From NCBI RefSeq assembly GCF_015500095.1, contig NZ_CP062983.1, positions 5,332,001-5,396,000 of the forward strand: a stretch of DNA of 64,000 nt, given 5' to 3'. Position 1 is the first letter of the stretch. Each line of letters begins with the position of its first letter. Of the stretch, positions 9,317 through 18,061 are shown one piece after another. The DNA comes from Phototrophicus methaneseepsis. GTDB lineage: Bacteria > Chloroflexota > Anaerolineae > Aggregatilineales > Phototrophicaceae. The notes under the pieces were generated by a model that saw only the letters and a program-made list of their open reading frames with translations, was not told the DNA's origin and did not search any database. The translations under genes were made by a program, and so were the position numbers.

Positions 9317-10267
9317 GTGAACCAACCTATCCTGTATCCGCTCAAACTCGCCCCTTCTCTACACGTCAAAGTCTGGGGTGGGCGCAAGCTCGCAACTGAA
9401 ATGAACAAAACGCTGCCAACGGACGAGCCGTATGGCGAAGCCTGGGAATTACACGATTCAGCAACGATCAGCAACGGCGCGCTTGAAGGACAAACACTGG
9501 CGGATGCCCTGGCAGCTTATGGCACAGACCTTATCGGCCAACACAATGACCCCGCCGAAGGGTTCCCCCTTTTGGCAAAGATCATTGATGCGGAAGATTG
9601 GCTCTCGATCCAGGTACACCCGGACAATGCACAGGCCCGTGAGCTGGAAGGCGACCCACGCGGCAAGACGGAAGCATGGCTCATCCTGGCGGCGAATGAT
9701 AATTCCAAATTGTGCATTGGCGTGCAGCCCGGCACCACCCGTGATGAAATGGCCGAGGCTATCCGCGAGAACACGCTGGAAGACAAATTGGCCTATGCTG
9801 AGGTACAGCCTGGGGATGTCTTCTTCGTCAAAGCCAATACGATTCATGCGATTGGTCCCGGCATTTTGCTGTACGAAATTCAGCAGAGCAGCGATGTCAC
9901 CTATCGCCTGTACGATTGGGGCCGCATGGGGCTAGATGGCAAACCACGCCAATTGCACATTGAAAAAGGCGTGCAGGTCTCTAATGTGGAATCCCTGCCA
10001 GAAGTAACCCACCCCACCGGGCACAATGTCGTCATGGTGAGCTGCCCTTACTTCGAGACGATGCGCCATATGCTCATCGACAGCTCTGTGCAGCTTGCAA
10101 CAGATGGCTTCTTCCATGCGCTGACCTGCATTGACGGGACGCTCACCATCACCCACGGCGAGACGACCATCACGCTAGAAAAAGGCGAGACAGCCGTTAT
10201 TCCAGCCAACCTGGGGGCGTATATGCTCGTCGGTACAGGGACGGTACTGCGGAGTTATCAAGTGTAG
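9317..10267 (+). CDS. manA: Mannose-6-phosphate isomerase, class I (ManA)
   Basis: This enzyme interconverts mannose 6-phosphate and fructose 6-phosphate, linking glycolysis to mannose-derived glycans. The 316-residue length fits the short bacterial ManA form. Zinc-site signatures are present: QVHPDN (Gln and His), KTEAW (Glu) and the later NTIHAIGPG (His). Near the N-terminus is VWGGRKLA, and GEAWELHD follows. A C-terminal cupin part includes the HGETTITLEKGETAVIP segment. The start is a GTG at 9317 with GGAG at 9306-9309. It stands alone between a minus-strand gene and an oxygenase-like gene, with no sugar operon nearby. Confidence 0.95.
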   Translation: MNQPILYPLKLAPSLHVKVWGGRKLATEMNKTLPTDEPYGEAWELHDSATISNGALEGQTLADALAAYGTDLIGQHNDPAEGFPLLAKIIDAEDWLSIQVHPDNAQARELEGDPRGKTEAWLILAANDNSKLCIGVQPGTTRDEMAEAIRENTLEDKLAYAEVQPGDVFFVKANTIHAIGPGILLYEIQQSSDVTYRLYDWGRMGLDGKPRQLHIEKGVQVSNVESLPEVTHPTGHNVVMVSCPYFETMRHMLIDSSVQLATDGFFHALTCIDGTLTITHGETTITLEKGETAVIPANLGAYMLVGTGTVLRSYQV

Positions 10268-10473
10268 GGTCGCGTGCTAAGGGTTGCGTGCTAAGGGCTG
10301 ATTATTGGTCTGGAGAAGTTACCTGGCTCGTATCAGCAAACTTTCATCCGTAAATTCTGTTGTTTTAAAAAGTCCCTCTCACGAGAGGGGGACTCCTCAA
10401 AAATGAAACCTGCTAATGAAAACCTGCCAACGCTGTGTATAACCATTGAAGCAAGTTACGGAGACACACCACT

Positions 10474-11328
10474 CTGCCCAGCACAACCCTTGACCCACAA
10501 GCCCATTCGTATCACTTCCCACCAGATAGCGCGATCTGGCGCATCAACCGGGAACGTGCCCTGCTCCTGATGGGGACGCGCGTCCTGCTGATGCAAATTG
10601 CGCATCCGATGGTGGCGGAATCCGTTTATAACCACAGCTACGTCTTTAAAAAGCCCATTAAGCGCCTGTTCCGCACCTTGAGCCTGACGCTTGCCCTCGT
10701 TTACGGAACGCAGTCAGAGACAGAAATCGCCCTCAAAGAGATCGAAGAGGCCCATCGCCCAGCCACAGGACGCCTTACAGAGCCCATTGGCAAGCATATG
10801 AGTGGCGCGGCCTATAATCCGCGCAATCCCAGGCAAGCCTTCTGGGTGCAAGCAACCCTGGTCGAAGGCGCTGTGACGGGCTATGAGACTTTCGTTGGCC
10901 CACTGAGCGAAGCCGATAAGCAAGCCTTCTACGTCGAAAGCCAGCAAATTGGCGTGTGGATGGGTATCAATCGGCAGCGGATGCCAGCGACATATAACGC
11001 CATGTTAGATTACATGCAGGAAGCCGTCGAAACAGGCGAGGTGGCCGTCAGCGAGAAAGCCCGTAAAATCGCGCCTTTTATCACCGGACAGAGCTGGCCC
11101 GGTTTAAGTTTGCTATCACACCCTCTCTATAGGCTATCCGTTGGCCTGCTGCCGGGAACAATCCAGCAGCAATTTGGCTTTAAGCCATTTTCCCCCTTCG
11201 AGCAGCACACGCTAAATATCATCCAAGCCGCGACGTATCGGTTTCTGCCGCTGATGCCCGGATTTTTACGTTACATGACGCCTTACCAACGGGCCATGGC
11301 CCGCCTCAGGGCGCATGCGGTAGACTGA
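10474..11328 (+). CDS. MpaB/DUF2236 family oxygenase-like protein, probable CTG start
   Basis: This is an oxygenase-like helical protein of the DUF2236/MpaB (latex-clearing, mycophenolic acid) superfamily. Diagnostic residues are PDSAIWRINRERALLLMG, QIAHPMVAESVYNHS and LVYGTQSETE. Conserved PDSAIWRINRE coding lies upstream of the first ATG (10570). The frame is open back to a stop at 10447-10449 with no ATG, GTG or TTG in between. The only plausible initiator is CTG at 10474, with GGAGA at 10460-10464 (9-base spacing), giving 284 residues. Members bind heme through conserved His residues. The substrate is unknown. Confidence 0.82.
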   Translation: MPSTTLDPQAHSYHFPPDSAIWRINRERALLLMGTRVLLMQIAHPMVAESVYNHSYVFKKPIKRLFRTLSLTLALVYGTQSETEIALKEIEEAHRPATGRLTEPIGKHMSGAAYNPRNPRQAFWVQATLVEGAVTGYETFVGPLSEADKQAFYVESQQIGVWMGINRQRMPATYNAMLDYMQEAVETGEVAVSEKARKIAPFITGQSWPGLSLLSHPLYRLSVGLLPGTIQQQFGFKPFSPFEQHTLNIIQAATYRFLPLMPGFLRYMTPYQRAMARLRAHAVD

Positions 11329-11359
11329 GATTGATGAGCCAACAACGCAAATCAGCCGA

Positions 11360-11389
11360 TTACCCTGAATCTCTATAGGGTCAGGGTAA
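11360..11389 (+). terminator. Hairpin after the MpaB-like gene
   Basis: Perfect 9-base arms TTACCCTGA (11360-11368) and TCAGGGTAA (11381-11389) surround a 12-base loop. There is no T run. A TATAAT hexamer follows at 11400-11405, so the element may separate this gene from the promoter of the next. Confidence 0.4.
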
Positions 11390-11458
11390 GACCTCTGCCT
11401 ATAATATAACTATCATCGTTACGATGGCATTTATAGACGACATCATAAAGGGACCCTT

Positions 11459-12991
11459 ATGAATCATTTTCGTCACATGTTCGTCGCAGGATGCATCCTG
11501 CTGCTGTGGATGATTCCCGCTCTTGCGCAGGATGACGCCACGCCGGAGCCAGAGCCCAAGCAACTATTGGCGTGGGTCGCACCCGGTACGGTACCAGGTG
11601 GGCACAGCGCCGATAATTCCGGCGAGATTGTGCTCATTGATGCAGATGGCAACCGTGAATCGATCCTGAGTATTCCGTCGCAGGTCATGCGCGTCATCCC
11701 CTGTGGCACAGAAGCCGCATCGCCTGATGGCAGTGCTTTTACCTTTTTCATCGGGAATGAATCCAACGGGACGCTGTACCTGCTCACGGGTGAAGATAAT
11801 ACCCTGCTGACGTTATCGAGCGATGTGAACGCAATGGCTTGCACGGGCATGGGCACGCTGCAATACAGCGCCGATAGCAGCCAGATTGCCTACCTAGATT
11901 ATGCTGATACTTATAGCACCGATATTTCGCCCACAGGGCGGCTCGTCGTAGCTGAGACAGAAACAGGCGACCAGATTGATAATTTTGAAAATGTCGCCGC
12001 CTTTAACCTGGCCGGTGAGGTGCTCACCTATGTCGCCTTTTACAGCAACAGCGATGGCGAAGCCGTCGAAGTTGCGATCAATACCAATGACGGCGACCGT
12101 ACGGATGAAGTGGTGACCCTATTCGCCGATGAAGAAAATGACTGTTTCTTCAACAGTGCCAGCGTCAGCGCCCAGGTAGATGACCAGATTGCGGCTGTGC
12201 TAGGCTATCGCTGCAACCAGGGCGATATACGCGACACACAATGGCAGTTCTATACGATTGACACCGCTGCACGTAATGCCACCCTTGCACAATCCGGCAC
12301 CACCATTGGCCGTTTTTTCCCCCATACCCGCACCAATCTGCTGTTCACATCACCAGATGGCGAGACGGCATTCTTCAGTGTGCCAGATGGCCTGAACAAT
12401 CGTAGCGTGGGGATTAAGGCCGTTGACCTGGACGCTTTGACGGTAACAAATGTCGTCGCACAAAATGCCCTCATGCCGAGCGTCTCCGCGTTGCCATATG
12501 ATGCAGATAATCATACGCCCCTCCTCTCGCCAGATGGCCGCTGGCTGGCACTCGTCACCAATGATGGCAATAACAGCGCCAATCTCAACGTGATTGACCT
12601 CAATGCGCCTAATTTGCCACCGATCAACATCAGTGCAGGCAGCCGTGGAGATACCATCACGGAGATGGCCTTTGACGCTGAGAGCGAGATTCTCTACTTC
12701 GTCGCGGGGGCCAATCGCGGCGGCGATAATGTCCTGTTCGAGCTTGATCTCGCCAGCGGCAACGCGACCCGCCTGAGCCGTGGGCATTATGATCAGGGCG
12801 TCTTGCGTACAGACGATAACACCATGGCGATCATCAACTGGCATTCATTTGCAGACGACGAAGCCCCGCAGCTCACCATCGAGCAGATCAATCTTGAAGA
12901 TAACGATTCAACGGTATTATTCGAGAGCGGCACCATCGTTGATGGCGAATTGACGAATGCCGAATTCGCTTATCCGCTGGCGTGGCGCTGA
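11459..12991 (+). CDS. Secreted TolB-like beta-propeller protein
   Basis: This is a 510-residue exported protein. The N-terminus has a clear signal peptide (MNHFRHMFVAGCILLLWMIP followed by ALAQ). The mature part is built of repeated four-stranded units with SPDG/SADS turns: ASPDGSAFTFF, YSADSSQIAYLDY, TSPDGETAFF, LSPDGRWLALV and FDAESEILYFV. These are the WD40-like/TolB beta-propeller signature. No catalytic domain is seen. Such propellers usually bind proteins or sugars at the cell surface. A similar, membrane-anchored propeller is encoded at 52607-53788. Substrate and partner are unknown. Confidence 0.85.
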   Translation: MNHFRHMFVAGCILLLWMIPALAQDDATPEPEPKQLLAWVAPGTVPGGHSADNSGEIVLIDADGNRESILSIPSQVMRVIPCGTEAASPDGSAFTFFIGNESNGTLYLLTGEDNTLLTLSSDVNAMACTGMGTLQYSADSSQIAYLDYADTYSTDISPTGRLVVAETETGDQIDNFENVAAFNLAGEVLTYVAFYSNSDGEAVEVAINTNDGDRTDEVVTLFADEENDCFFNSASVSAQVDDQIAAVLGYRCNQGDIRDTQWQFYTIDTAARNATLAQSGTTIGRFFPHTRTNLLFTSPDGETAFFSVPDGLNNRSVGIKAVDLDALTVTNVVAQNALMPSVSALPYDADNHTPLLSPDGRWLALVTNDGNNSANLNVIDLNAPNLPPINISAGSRGDTITEMAFDAESEILYFVAGANRGGDNVLFELDLASGNATRLSRGHYDQGVLRTDDNTMAIINWHSFADDEAPQLTIEQINLEDNDSTVLFESGTIVDGELTNAEFAYPLAWR

Positions 12992-13074
12992 GTTGTGACG
13001 CGGCCATTTTCGGATATAATCCCAGGCATAGATGCGTCTTTCAATGAGTCTTTCAACATAAGGAGCACTTGCTT

Positions 13075-13413
13075 ATGATGGTCTTCGGCACGATGAAATG
13101 GTACGTTTATCTCCTCATCGCCGTTGGTGTTTTCGCCTTCTTCCTGCTGTTCGGCATCTTAGCCGGAGATGGAGTTATCAATCTCGTCAGCGATATGCGC
13201 ACCCAGGCCGTTAGTGCCGGGACGCTGCCCGTCGTCGTGGCGGATGTTATCGTTGAGCCAATCATCTTCGCGCTGCAAGGCGAAATCGTCAATTCAGCGA
13301 TTGTGGGCCTGCTCTGGCCGCTGGCCGTTATCTGGCTGCTGCTGCTCGCCATCCTGCTGATCTTCGCTTATGTGCTCCCAGGGCTTGGCATTGCACGAGG
13401 CGCCTTTAATTAA
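13075..13413 (+). CDS. Small membrane protein of unknown function
   Basis: This 112-residue protein has TM helices at about 9-29 (WYVYLLIAVGVFAFFLLFGI) and 78-104 (VGLLWPLAVIWLLLLAILLI). A mostly hydrophobic middle segment (residues 45-75) may be amphipathic or a third helix. I choose the ATG at 13075 because AGGAG at 13061-13065 is 9 bases upstream. The frame is also open to a TTG at 13069. No family is recognised. A terminator follows 46 bases after the stop, so it is monocistronic or the last gene after the propeller gene. Confidence 0.75.
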   Translation: MMVFGTMKWYVYLLIAVGVFAFFLLFGILAGDGVINLVSDMRTQAVSAGTLPVVVADVIVEPIIFALQGEIVNSAIVGLLWPLAVIWLLLLAILLIFAYVLPGLGIARGAFN

Positions 13414-13729
13414 GTACCCGCCAGCCAAGCGATTGTCATCACCCTATATCACATCCAGAGGGCACACCGGCGCGTGTGCCCTTTTATAACCAAGAAACCG
13501 TTAATCACCACTCTCACGACCGGAACACATGCTGTAGAGCTTAAACAAGCATCAATCACCGCAAAAAAACCACGTTTTACGCCGGAAATAATGGATTTCT
13601 GATATGGCTAGAACCATATCGGTTAAAGCTCGTATATAATGATAGTTGGACCCTATCGTGACTGGGTATGTAAGTGCCGGGTGTGATAGGATGAATAGAG
13701 GATAACCTTCAGTAGATTCCAGGGTTTGT
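13414..13729. other. Intergenic region 13414-13729
   Basis: This 316-bp gap contains the terminator at 13460-13485. The rest (13490-13729) is AT-richer and presumably carries the promoter for the two membrane-protein genes that follow. I see no convincing gene or -35/-10 pair in it. Confidence 0.5.
13460..13485 (+). terminator. Rho-independent terminator
   Basis: Perfect 8-base arms GGGCACAC (13460-13467) and GTGTGCCC (13474-13481) surround a CGGCGC loop, followed by TTTT. It terminates the gene at 13075-13413. Confidence 0.85.
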
Positions 13730-14575
13730 ATGATCCGTTTGAGACGACGCAACACTGCATGGCTGACCGCATTAGGCATTGTCATCGCCTTTGCGATGCT
13801 CGCCGGTGCGACGACACCCGCCGTACAGGCTGTTTTATTAGGTATCTTTGCCGTGGCGATGGTGGCTTCTATGGTCGAGCTTGGCCCGGAACGCGAAAGC
13901 CTCCTGGATGCAATCCGGCGTGCCCCCATCCGTCAGCGCATTAGCCCCCAGGCCAAAGAAGCGACAGAACGTGCTAAGAGCCGGGGTGGCTATGTCAACA
14001 ATGACCTGATGATGCTTGACGTCGGGCTTATTGCGATCCAGAGCAGTTATGAAGGCATGGCGATGCGCCGCACGCGCAGCGTCTCCAAAGATGACGATGG
14101 GGTGCGCCCGTTCGTCACGCTCTATGTTGACCCTTCAGAGGCTGAGCGTACAGCGAGAATTCGCTTTGAGATTTATAATCAATTCGGCGATGAGATGTAT
14201 ATCCATGAGATGCGGACCTTTTTACGCGAAGGCGAAATGAGCATCATGGCCGACCATCATCTGCCGCTTGCAGGGAATACCGGGGTACAGGGAGCAGGCG
14301 ATTGGGACCTGCGCATTTATGTGGATGGCAACTTGATCGGCTTGCAGAACTTCAATCTAGCCCCATCGATCAATGAACGCAGCCGCCGACTTGCGAGAGA
14401 AAGCGCCGGGACAGCCAATAATTACTTTGAAGTCATTGACGAAACCCCACAGGAAGTGCCCTTGCGCTTACAAGAACTGCTGCAAAACGAAGCGTCTAAC
14501 AACGCGCGCCAGACGAGAGAGCGCGCCTCAGAAAGCCGTCAACCCACCAGTGGCCCCACACGCCGCCGGAGATAG
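13730..14575 (+). CDS. Membrane-anchored protein, paralogue A of a tandem pair
   Basis: This 281-residue protein has two N-terminal TM helices (about 10-30 and 33-50). After a charged linker there is a beta-rich soluble domain (about 90-225). Segments shared in order with the next gene product are LMMLDVGLIAI, RPFVTLYVDP, RIRFEIYNQFGDEMY, the LPLAGNTG region and WDLRIYVDGNLIGLQNFNLA. The C-terminal 50 residues are polar and Arg/Ser-rich, probably disordered. No catalytic motif is visible. The stop is 6 bases before the next start, so the pair is one transcription unit. Function unknown; the soluble face is likely cytoplasmic because both short TM helices form a hairpin. Confidence 0.75.
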   Translation: MIRLRRRNTAWLTALGIVIAFAMLAGATTPAVQAVLLGIFAVAMVASMVELGPERESLLDAIRRAPIRQRISPQAKEATERAKSRGGYVNNDLMMLDVGLIAIQSSYEGMAMRRTRSVSKDDDGVRPFVTLYVDPSEAERTARIRFEIYNQFGDEMYIHEMRTFLREGEMSIMADHHLPLAGNTGVQGAGDWDLRIYVDGNLIGLQNFNLAPSINERSRRLARESAGTANNYFEVIDETPQEVPLRLQELLQNEASNNARQTRERASESRQPTSGPTRRRR

Positions 14576-14581
14576 TCCACT

Positions 14582-15406
14582 ATGAATATAAACTCCAACA
14601 ATCGAAACACGCTGCTGCTCGCCTTCATTCTGTTGATGTTGGGCGCCGTTGCATTGGCGGAGAGCGCAGGCCTGGTTGTGATGATCTTAATTGGCCTGCT
14701 CTTTTTGGTCCGCCAATTTGATAACAATCAGCTCAATGCTGCTATTGGCTACGATGAGAGCGATGATTACTACAGCGCTGAGCGCGAACGCGAGTGGGAA
14801 GAGCTGGAAAGCCGTGAACACCGTCAGGCGCAAAGCGAGCCCGTCTATCGCCATGCCCTGGAAGCCGTCAGGCGGGCCGGACTGGACCCCGATACGGTGC
14901 AGGTACTGGCGGTTGATATTGGCGTGATGGCCTTCCGTGGAGAAGAATCTCCCACGGTATTCCGTACATGGTCCCTGCCAGATAATGTCGATTATGTGCA
15001 GCCGTTTGTACAACTGCGCTTGCCGGAAAAAGCCGTAGGCCGTGTGAAGTTCGAGATTATCGACCAGGACGGCACCGTCATCTTCAGCAAAGAAGAAGCA
15101 CATAACCTTGAGCGCGGGCGTAACTTCATCTCACCCGCGGCGCGCTTCCCGGTCCATGATGAAACCAATATTGATGGACGCTGGCAGTTACGCGTCAGCG
15201 CTGATGATGTCATCCTCGCAGTACATCAGTTTGAATTTTCAGAAGCGACCAATGCCAATATCAGCCGTCATATTGGCGAAGATGGCGAAATTAATACCGA
15301 ACTGCGCGCCGTCATGGCCGAGAGCAAACTGCCGAAGATGTCGCTTGATGATCTGCTATCCTATCAGGAAGAAGAAGAGGCCCAACAGGGCAGCAGCAGT
15401 TCATAA
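14582..15406 (+). CDS. Membrane-anchored protein, paralogue B of a tandem pair
   Basis: This 274-residue protein has the same architecture as the preceding product. It has an N-terminal TM hairpin (about 10-40), a very acidic/charged linker (DESDDYYSAEREREWEELES), a beta domain, and a polar Glu-rich tail ending in four serines. Matching segments are VLAVDIGVMAF, QPFVQLRLPE, RVKFEIIDQDGTVIF and RWQLRVSADDVILAVHQFEF. The conserved (D/R)GxW(D/Q)LR(I/V) strand near the domain end marks both copies. Overall identity is low, so the duplication is old. A terminator follows directly. No function can be assigned. Confidence 0.75.
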   Translation: MNINSNNRNTLLLAFILLMLGAVALAESAGLVVMILIGLLFLVRQFDNNQLNAAIGYDESDDYYSAEREREWEELESREHRQAQSEPVYRHALEAVRRAGLDPDTVQVLAVDIGVMAFRGEESPTVFRTWSLPDNVDYVQPFVQLRLPEKAVGRVKFEIIDQDGTVIFSKEEAHNLERGRNFISPAARFPVHDETNIDGRWQLRVSADDVILAVHQFEFSEATNANISRHIGEDGEINTELRAVMAESKLPKMSLDDLLSYQEEEEAQQGSSSS

Positions 15407-15432
15407 GCAAGTGACCCACCCCATAAGCAAAC

Positions 15433-15460
15433 AAAAAAGACGCTGATGCGTCTTTTTTTA
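15433..15460 (+). terminator. Rho-independent terminator of the paralogue pair
   Basis: Perfect 11-base arms AAAAAAGACGC (15433-15443) and GCGTCTTTTTT (15448-15458) surround a TGAT loop with a long T run. It can work on both strands, so it may also serve the convergent receiver gene at 15493. Confidence 0.92.
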
Positions 15461-15492
15461 TTTTATAGCCTGCCTATTTTAGCCTGTGACAA

Positions 15493-15876
15493 TCAGTGTG
15501 CGACGGCAAGCTGCTGCTCTATCGCTGCCAGCAGTTCGCGCGCGGGGCATGGTTTACGCAGCGCTGCATCAGCGCCAATCGCCTGAACATAATCCGGGTC
15601 ATGTAAGCGCATACTGCGAGAATACATCATCACACGGATATGCCGCAGACATTGTTCTGATTTGATCTTGCGGCAGAGCTGGCCGCCACAAATGCCAGGG
15701 AGTTCTTCTTCTAACAGGACAAGATCAGGCCCTAGTTGCATCAAGGCCTCAATCATCTTGTCAGGGTTAGCTAACAGGGAAACTTGGTAGCCACATTGGC
15801 TCAGGACCGTGTTCAGCGCGTAGGAAGCCCCCACCCGGTTATCAACAATGAGAATTTTAGACGGCGGAAGCAGCAT
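15493..15876 (-). CDS. Single-domain receiver protein with Glu at the phospho-acceptor position
   Basis: This is a 127-residue stand-alone CheY-like receiver with no output domain. The first strand KILIVDNRVG supplies one acidic-pocket Asp. The expected phospho-Asp strand reads DLVLLEEELPG, with Glu56 where the family has Asp. The conserved Ser/Thr (MMYSRS) and the Lys (LRKPCPARELL) are kept. Family knowledge: Asp-to-Glu changes at this site can lock a receiver in an active-like state or make a pseudo-receiver. It is convergent with the paralogue pair to its left and codirectional with the dehydrogenase gene to its right, separated by a terminator. Confidence 0.88.
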   Translation of the reverse strand: MLLPPSKILIVDNRVGASYALNTVLSQCGYQVSLLANPDKMIEALMQLGPDLVLLEEELPGICGGQLCRKIKSEQCLRHIRVMMYSRSMRLHDPDYVQAIGADAALRKPCPARELLAAIEQQLAVAH

Positions 15877-15988
15877 TTCAGACCTTATCGGTTACATAAT
15901 ATAACGGTATATAAAGGATAACACCAATTCAGCATTCCGATACATAAAGAAACATTCCAAAAATGAAACTTCGTTGTTATGTATCCGT

Positions 15989-16016
15989 CAAAAAAAAGAG
16001 CACCCGATAGGTGCTC
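15989..16016 (-). terminator. Rho-independent terminator of the dehydrogenase gene
   Basis: Perfect 7-base arms GAGCACC (15998-16004) and GGTGCTC (16010-16016) surround a CGATA loop. On the minus strand the stem is followed by a run of T residues (A-run 15989-15997 on plus). It lies just beyond the end of the gene at 16062-17066. Confidence 0.9.
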
Positions 16017-16061
16017 TCTCTTTGCTAGAGATGTAACTGCTAAAAATCCGCTGCACAGCCT

Positions 16062-17066
16062 TTAAAGATTGCTGATGATGGCATCCACAAATTGCTGGGT
16101 GCTGACTGGATTATCTGAGCGCATGTCGGCTGTGTAGTTGCCCTGATTCAGCGCCTTGTAAACAGCCTGCTCCATGCGATCCGCTTCCTCGTTCATACCC
16201 CAATAGTAGCGGACCAGCATCGCTGTGCTGAGGATGGCCGCTGTCGGGTTCGCAATGCCACGTCCGGCAATATCCGGTGCGGAACCATGGACTGGCTCCG
16301 CAATGGCGACCCCTTCGCCCAGGTTGAGCGCAGGGGCAACACCCAAACCACCGCCCCAGGCGGCAGCCATATCGGAGAGAATATCGCCATACTGATTGGA
16401 TGTGAGGATGATATCGAACCGGGTCGGCTCTTTGACCATCCAATACGCAGCGGTATCGACAAGCAGTTCATCAACTTCAATATCCGGGTACTGCTCCGCG
16501 ACTTCCAGGGCGACACGGCGGAATAAGCCATCTGTCTGTGGGAGCACATTGGCCTTATGGACGACAGTCACGCGGTTGCGATGAGCTTGCTGTGCCAGCC
16601 GGAAAGCTGTATGCGCCACGCGTTCAGTCGCGCGACGTGTAATCACCTTCATCGCTGTACCCGTATCGCCATCTTCGGCGACGTGTTCTTCGCCACCATA
16701 GACATCTTCTGTGTTTTCTCGTACGACCAGCAAATCAACGCCTTCGCGTGCGGTCGGAATGGGCAGGTATGTCGTCGGGCGGATGTTAGCATGCGTGTTC
16801 AACAGGCGACGCAAGCGAACAATCGGCGACGAATAGCCTTTAACAGGATAAGACGGTGAACTACAGGCCCCAAACAGGACAGCCCCTGCCTGCTTGGCCG
16901 CTTCAAGAGCTTCTTCAGGCAGCGCTTCGCCTGTTTCCGTAAAGTGATCCCATCCAGCATAGGCTTGATAGACTTGAAGAGGTTGTACGACATGTTTGAG
17001 AACTTCGACGGCAGCCGGAACGACTTCTTTCCCGATGCCATCGCCTTCTATGACGCATATATCCAT
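16062..17066 (-). CDS. Isocitrate/isopropylmalate/homoisocitrate dehydrogenase family protein
   Basis: This is an NAD(P)-dependent beta-decarboxylating dehydrogenase of 334 residues. The family pattern is complete: [19 protein letters not shown] at the N-terminus and the substrate-binding [15 protein letters not shown]. The catalytic Lys is in [15 protein letters not shown]. Metal-binding Asp residues are in [20 protein letters not shown], and the adenine-site stretch [20 protein letters not shown] follows. Substrate choice depends on the [14 protein letters not shown] loop, which resembles homoisocitrate/isocitrate forms as much as LeuB. No leu or lys biosynthesis genes lie nearby. Family sure, substrate uncertain. 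Confidence 0.92.
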   Translation of the reverse strand: MDICVIEGDGIGKEVVPAAVEVLKHVVQPLQVYQAYAGWDHFTETGEALPEEALEAAKQAGAVLFGACSSPSYPVKGYSSPIVRLRRLLNTHANIRPTTYLPIPTAREGVDLLVVRENTEDVYGGEEHVAEDGDTGTAMKVITRRATERVAHTAFRLAQQAHRNRVTVVHKANVLPQTDGLFRRVALEVAEQYPDIEVDELLVDTAAYWMVKEPTRFDIILTSNQYGDILSDMAAAWGGGLGVAPALNLGEGVAIAEPVHGSAPDIAGRGIANPTAAILSTAMLVRYYWGMNEEADRMEQAVYKALNQGNYTADMRSDNPVSTQQFVDAIISNL

Positions 17067-17502
17067 TGATGGCTGTCCTTAAATATCGGCACTCTGGGTC
17101 AGAATGCCTTTTTATGAATGTCAACTTGCACTTAAATTGCCCTTAAAGAAAATCTATTTTTCCAACACAGTCGTTGTTCTAATCGAAGGGAGACTAATTG
17201 GCACGTATTGTTGCACAACTATTTCATTTTGTAAAATGTTCACAAAAGTGAAGTCAAAATACGGCCTCAGGCCCTGGATTATTGGTCACTGTCTGCAAAT
17301 TGCGACAAGGTAGTCTTCCTTTGCATTTCACGCCTTATGTCTGTCTTACACGGTTGACATTAACATTTTCTAGCATGGATTTGCTAAGCTGTCACAGTTA
17401 TTTAATGTAGAGATTTAATGTATCAGCAAATTTAAGTGAATCCAGTATACTGTGATTAGTGCGTTGCCAATCAAAAACTTGTGCGATCAGGCAAAGAAAA
17501 CG
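17067..17502. other. Divergent intergenic region, no gene seen
   Basis: This 436-bp AT-rich gap lies between two divergently transcribed genes. It has an imperfect inverted repeat TTCATTTTGT / ACAAAAGTGAA around 17222-17255 and a TTGACA hexamer at 17354-17359 without a good -10 partner. A 69-codon open frame at 17104-17313 has no ribosome site and unlikely composition. It probably holds promoters for both sides. Confidence 0.45.
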
Positions 17503-18021
17503 ATGAAAAAGGTAAATTCAAAAGCAGAAGCTATCGCCCTACTAAGAGATGAACTTAATACCTGGGAAAATATCTTAGCCAATATGTCTCAGGCGCAAAT
17601 TCATGCACCCATTGTCCCTTCACACTGGTCGACAAAAGATGTGGTCGCTCACCTATGGGCATGGCAACTGCGGTCAAACGCCCGCCTGGAAGCCGCCACA
17701 ACCAACACGGAGCCTCGCATGCCGGAGTGGCCCGTCACCCTCGACCCAGAAGTGCCGGAAGAACCGGACGAACTCAACGCCTGGATTTACGAGCAATACC
17801 GCGATAAGCCCTGGCCCGATGTATACCAGGATTGGCAGAACGGCTACCTCAAGTTGATGTCTCTGGGAGAAGCCTTGCCAGAAGCCGACTTGCTAGAAGT
17901 AAGCAAATATTCCTGGCTAGAAGGCTACTCTATGGCGGATGTCCTCGCCAGCTCTGCTGATCACCATGAAGAGCATCGTGAATGGCTGGTGGAATGGCTC
18001 AACAGCGAAGAGGCTGGTTAG
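17503..18021 (+). CDS. DfsB/ClbS family four-helix protein
   Basis: This 172-residue protein resembles the DfsB/ClbS (DUF1706, DinB-like) family. The helical N-terminal segment holds LRDELNTWENILANM, then the family SHWSTKDVVAHLWAWQ motif with a putative metal or active-site His. A middle stretch has WPDVYQDWQNGYLKLM, and the last helix is ADHHEEHREWLVEWL. These proteins are four-helix bundles. ClbS from that family hydrolyses the cyclopropane of colibactin, but most members have no known substrate. I prefer the ATG at 17503. A GTG at 17452 would add 17 residues, but no ribosome site supports it. Confidence 0.8.
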   Translation: MKKVNSKAEAIALLRDELNTWENILANMSQAQIHAPIVPSHWSTKDVVAHLWAWQLRSNARLEAATTNTEPRMPEWPVTLDPEVPEEPDELNAWIYEQYRDKPWPDVYQDWQNGYLKLMSLGEALPEADLLEVSKYSWLEGYSMADVLASSADHHEEHREWLVEWLNSEEAG

Positions 18022-18061
18022 GGTGTGCCTGACCTTCGCACTAGCCCTCGAATGAGCCAGA

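Noticed and set aside
10272-10297. Direct repeat GCGTGCTAAGGG twice, after manA
   Set aside because: Only two copies within 26 bases; probably a small local duplication with no clear function.
10371-10395. Stem AGTCCCTCTC / GAGAGGGGGACT after manA
   Set aside because: It needs a two-base bulge and has no T run in the manA direction, so I do not call it a terminator.
17104-17313. A 69-codon frame in the long gap after the dehydrogenase gene
   Set aside because: There is no ribosome site, no recognisable motif and an odd composition; the gap looks like promoter sequence.
17354-17382. TTGACA as promoter of the DfsB-like gene
   Set aside because: The -35 hexamer is perfect but no acceptable -10 lies 16-18 bases downstream.
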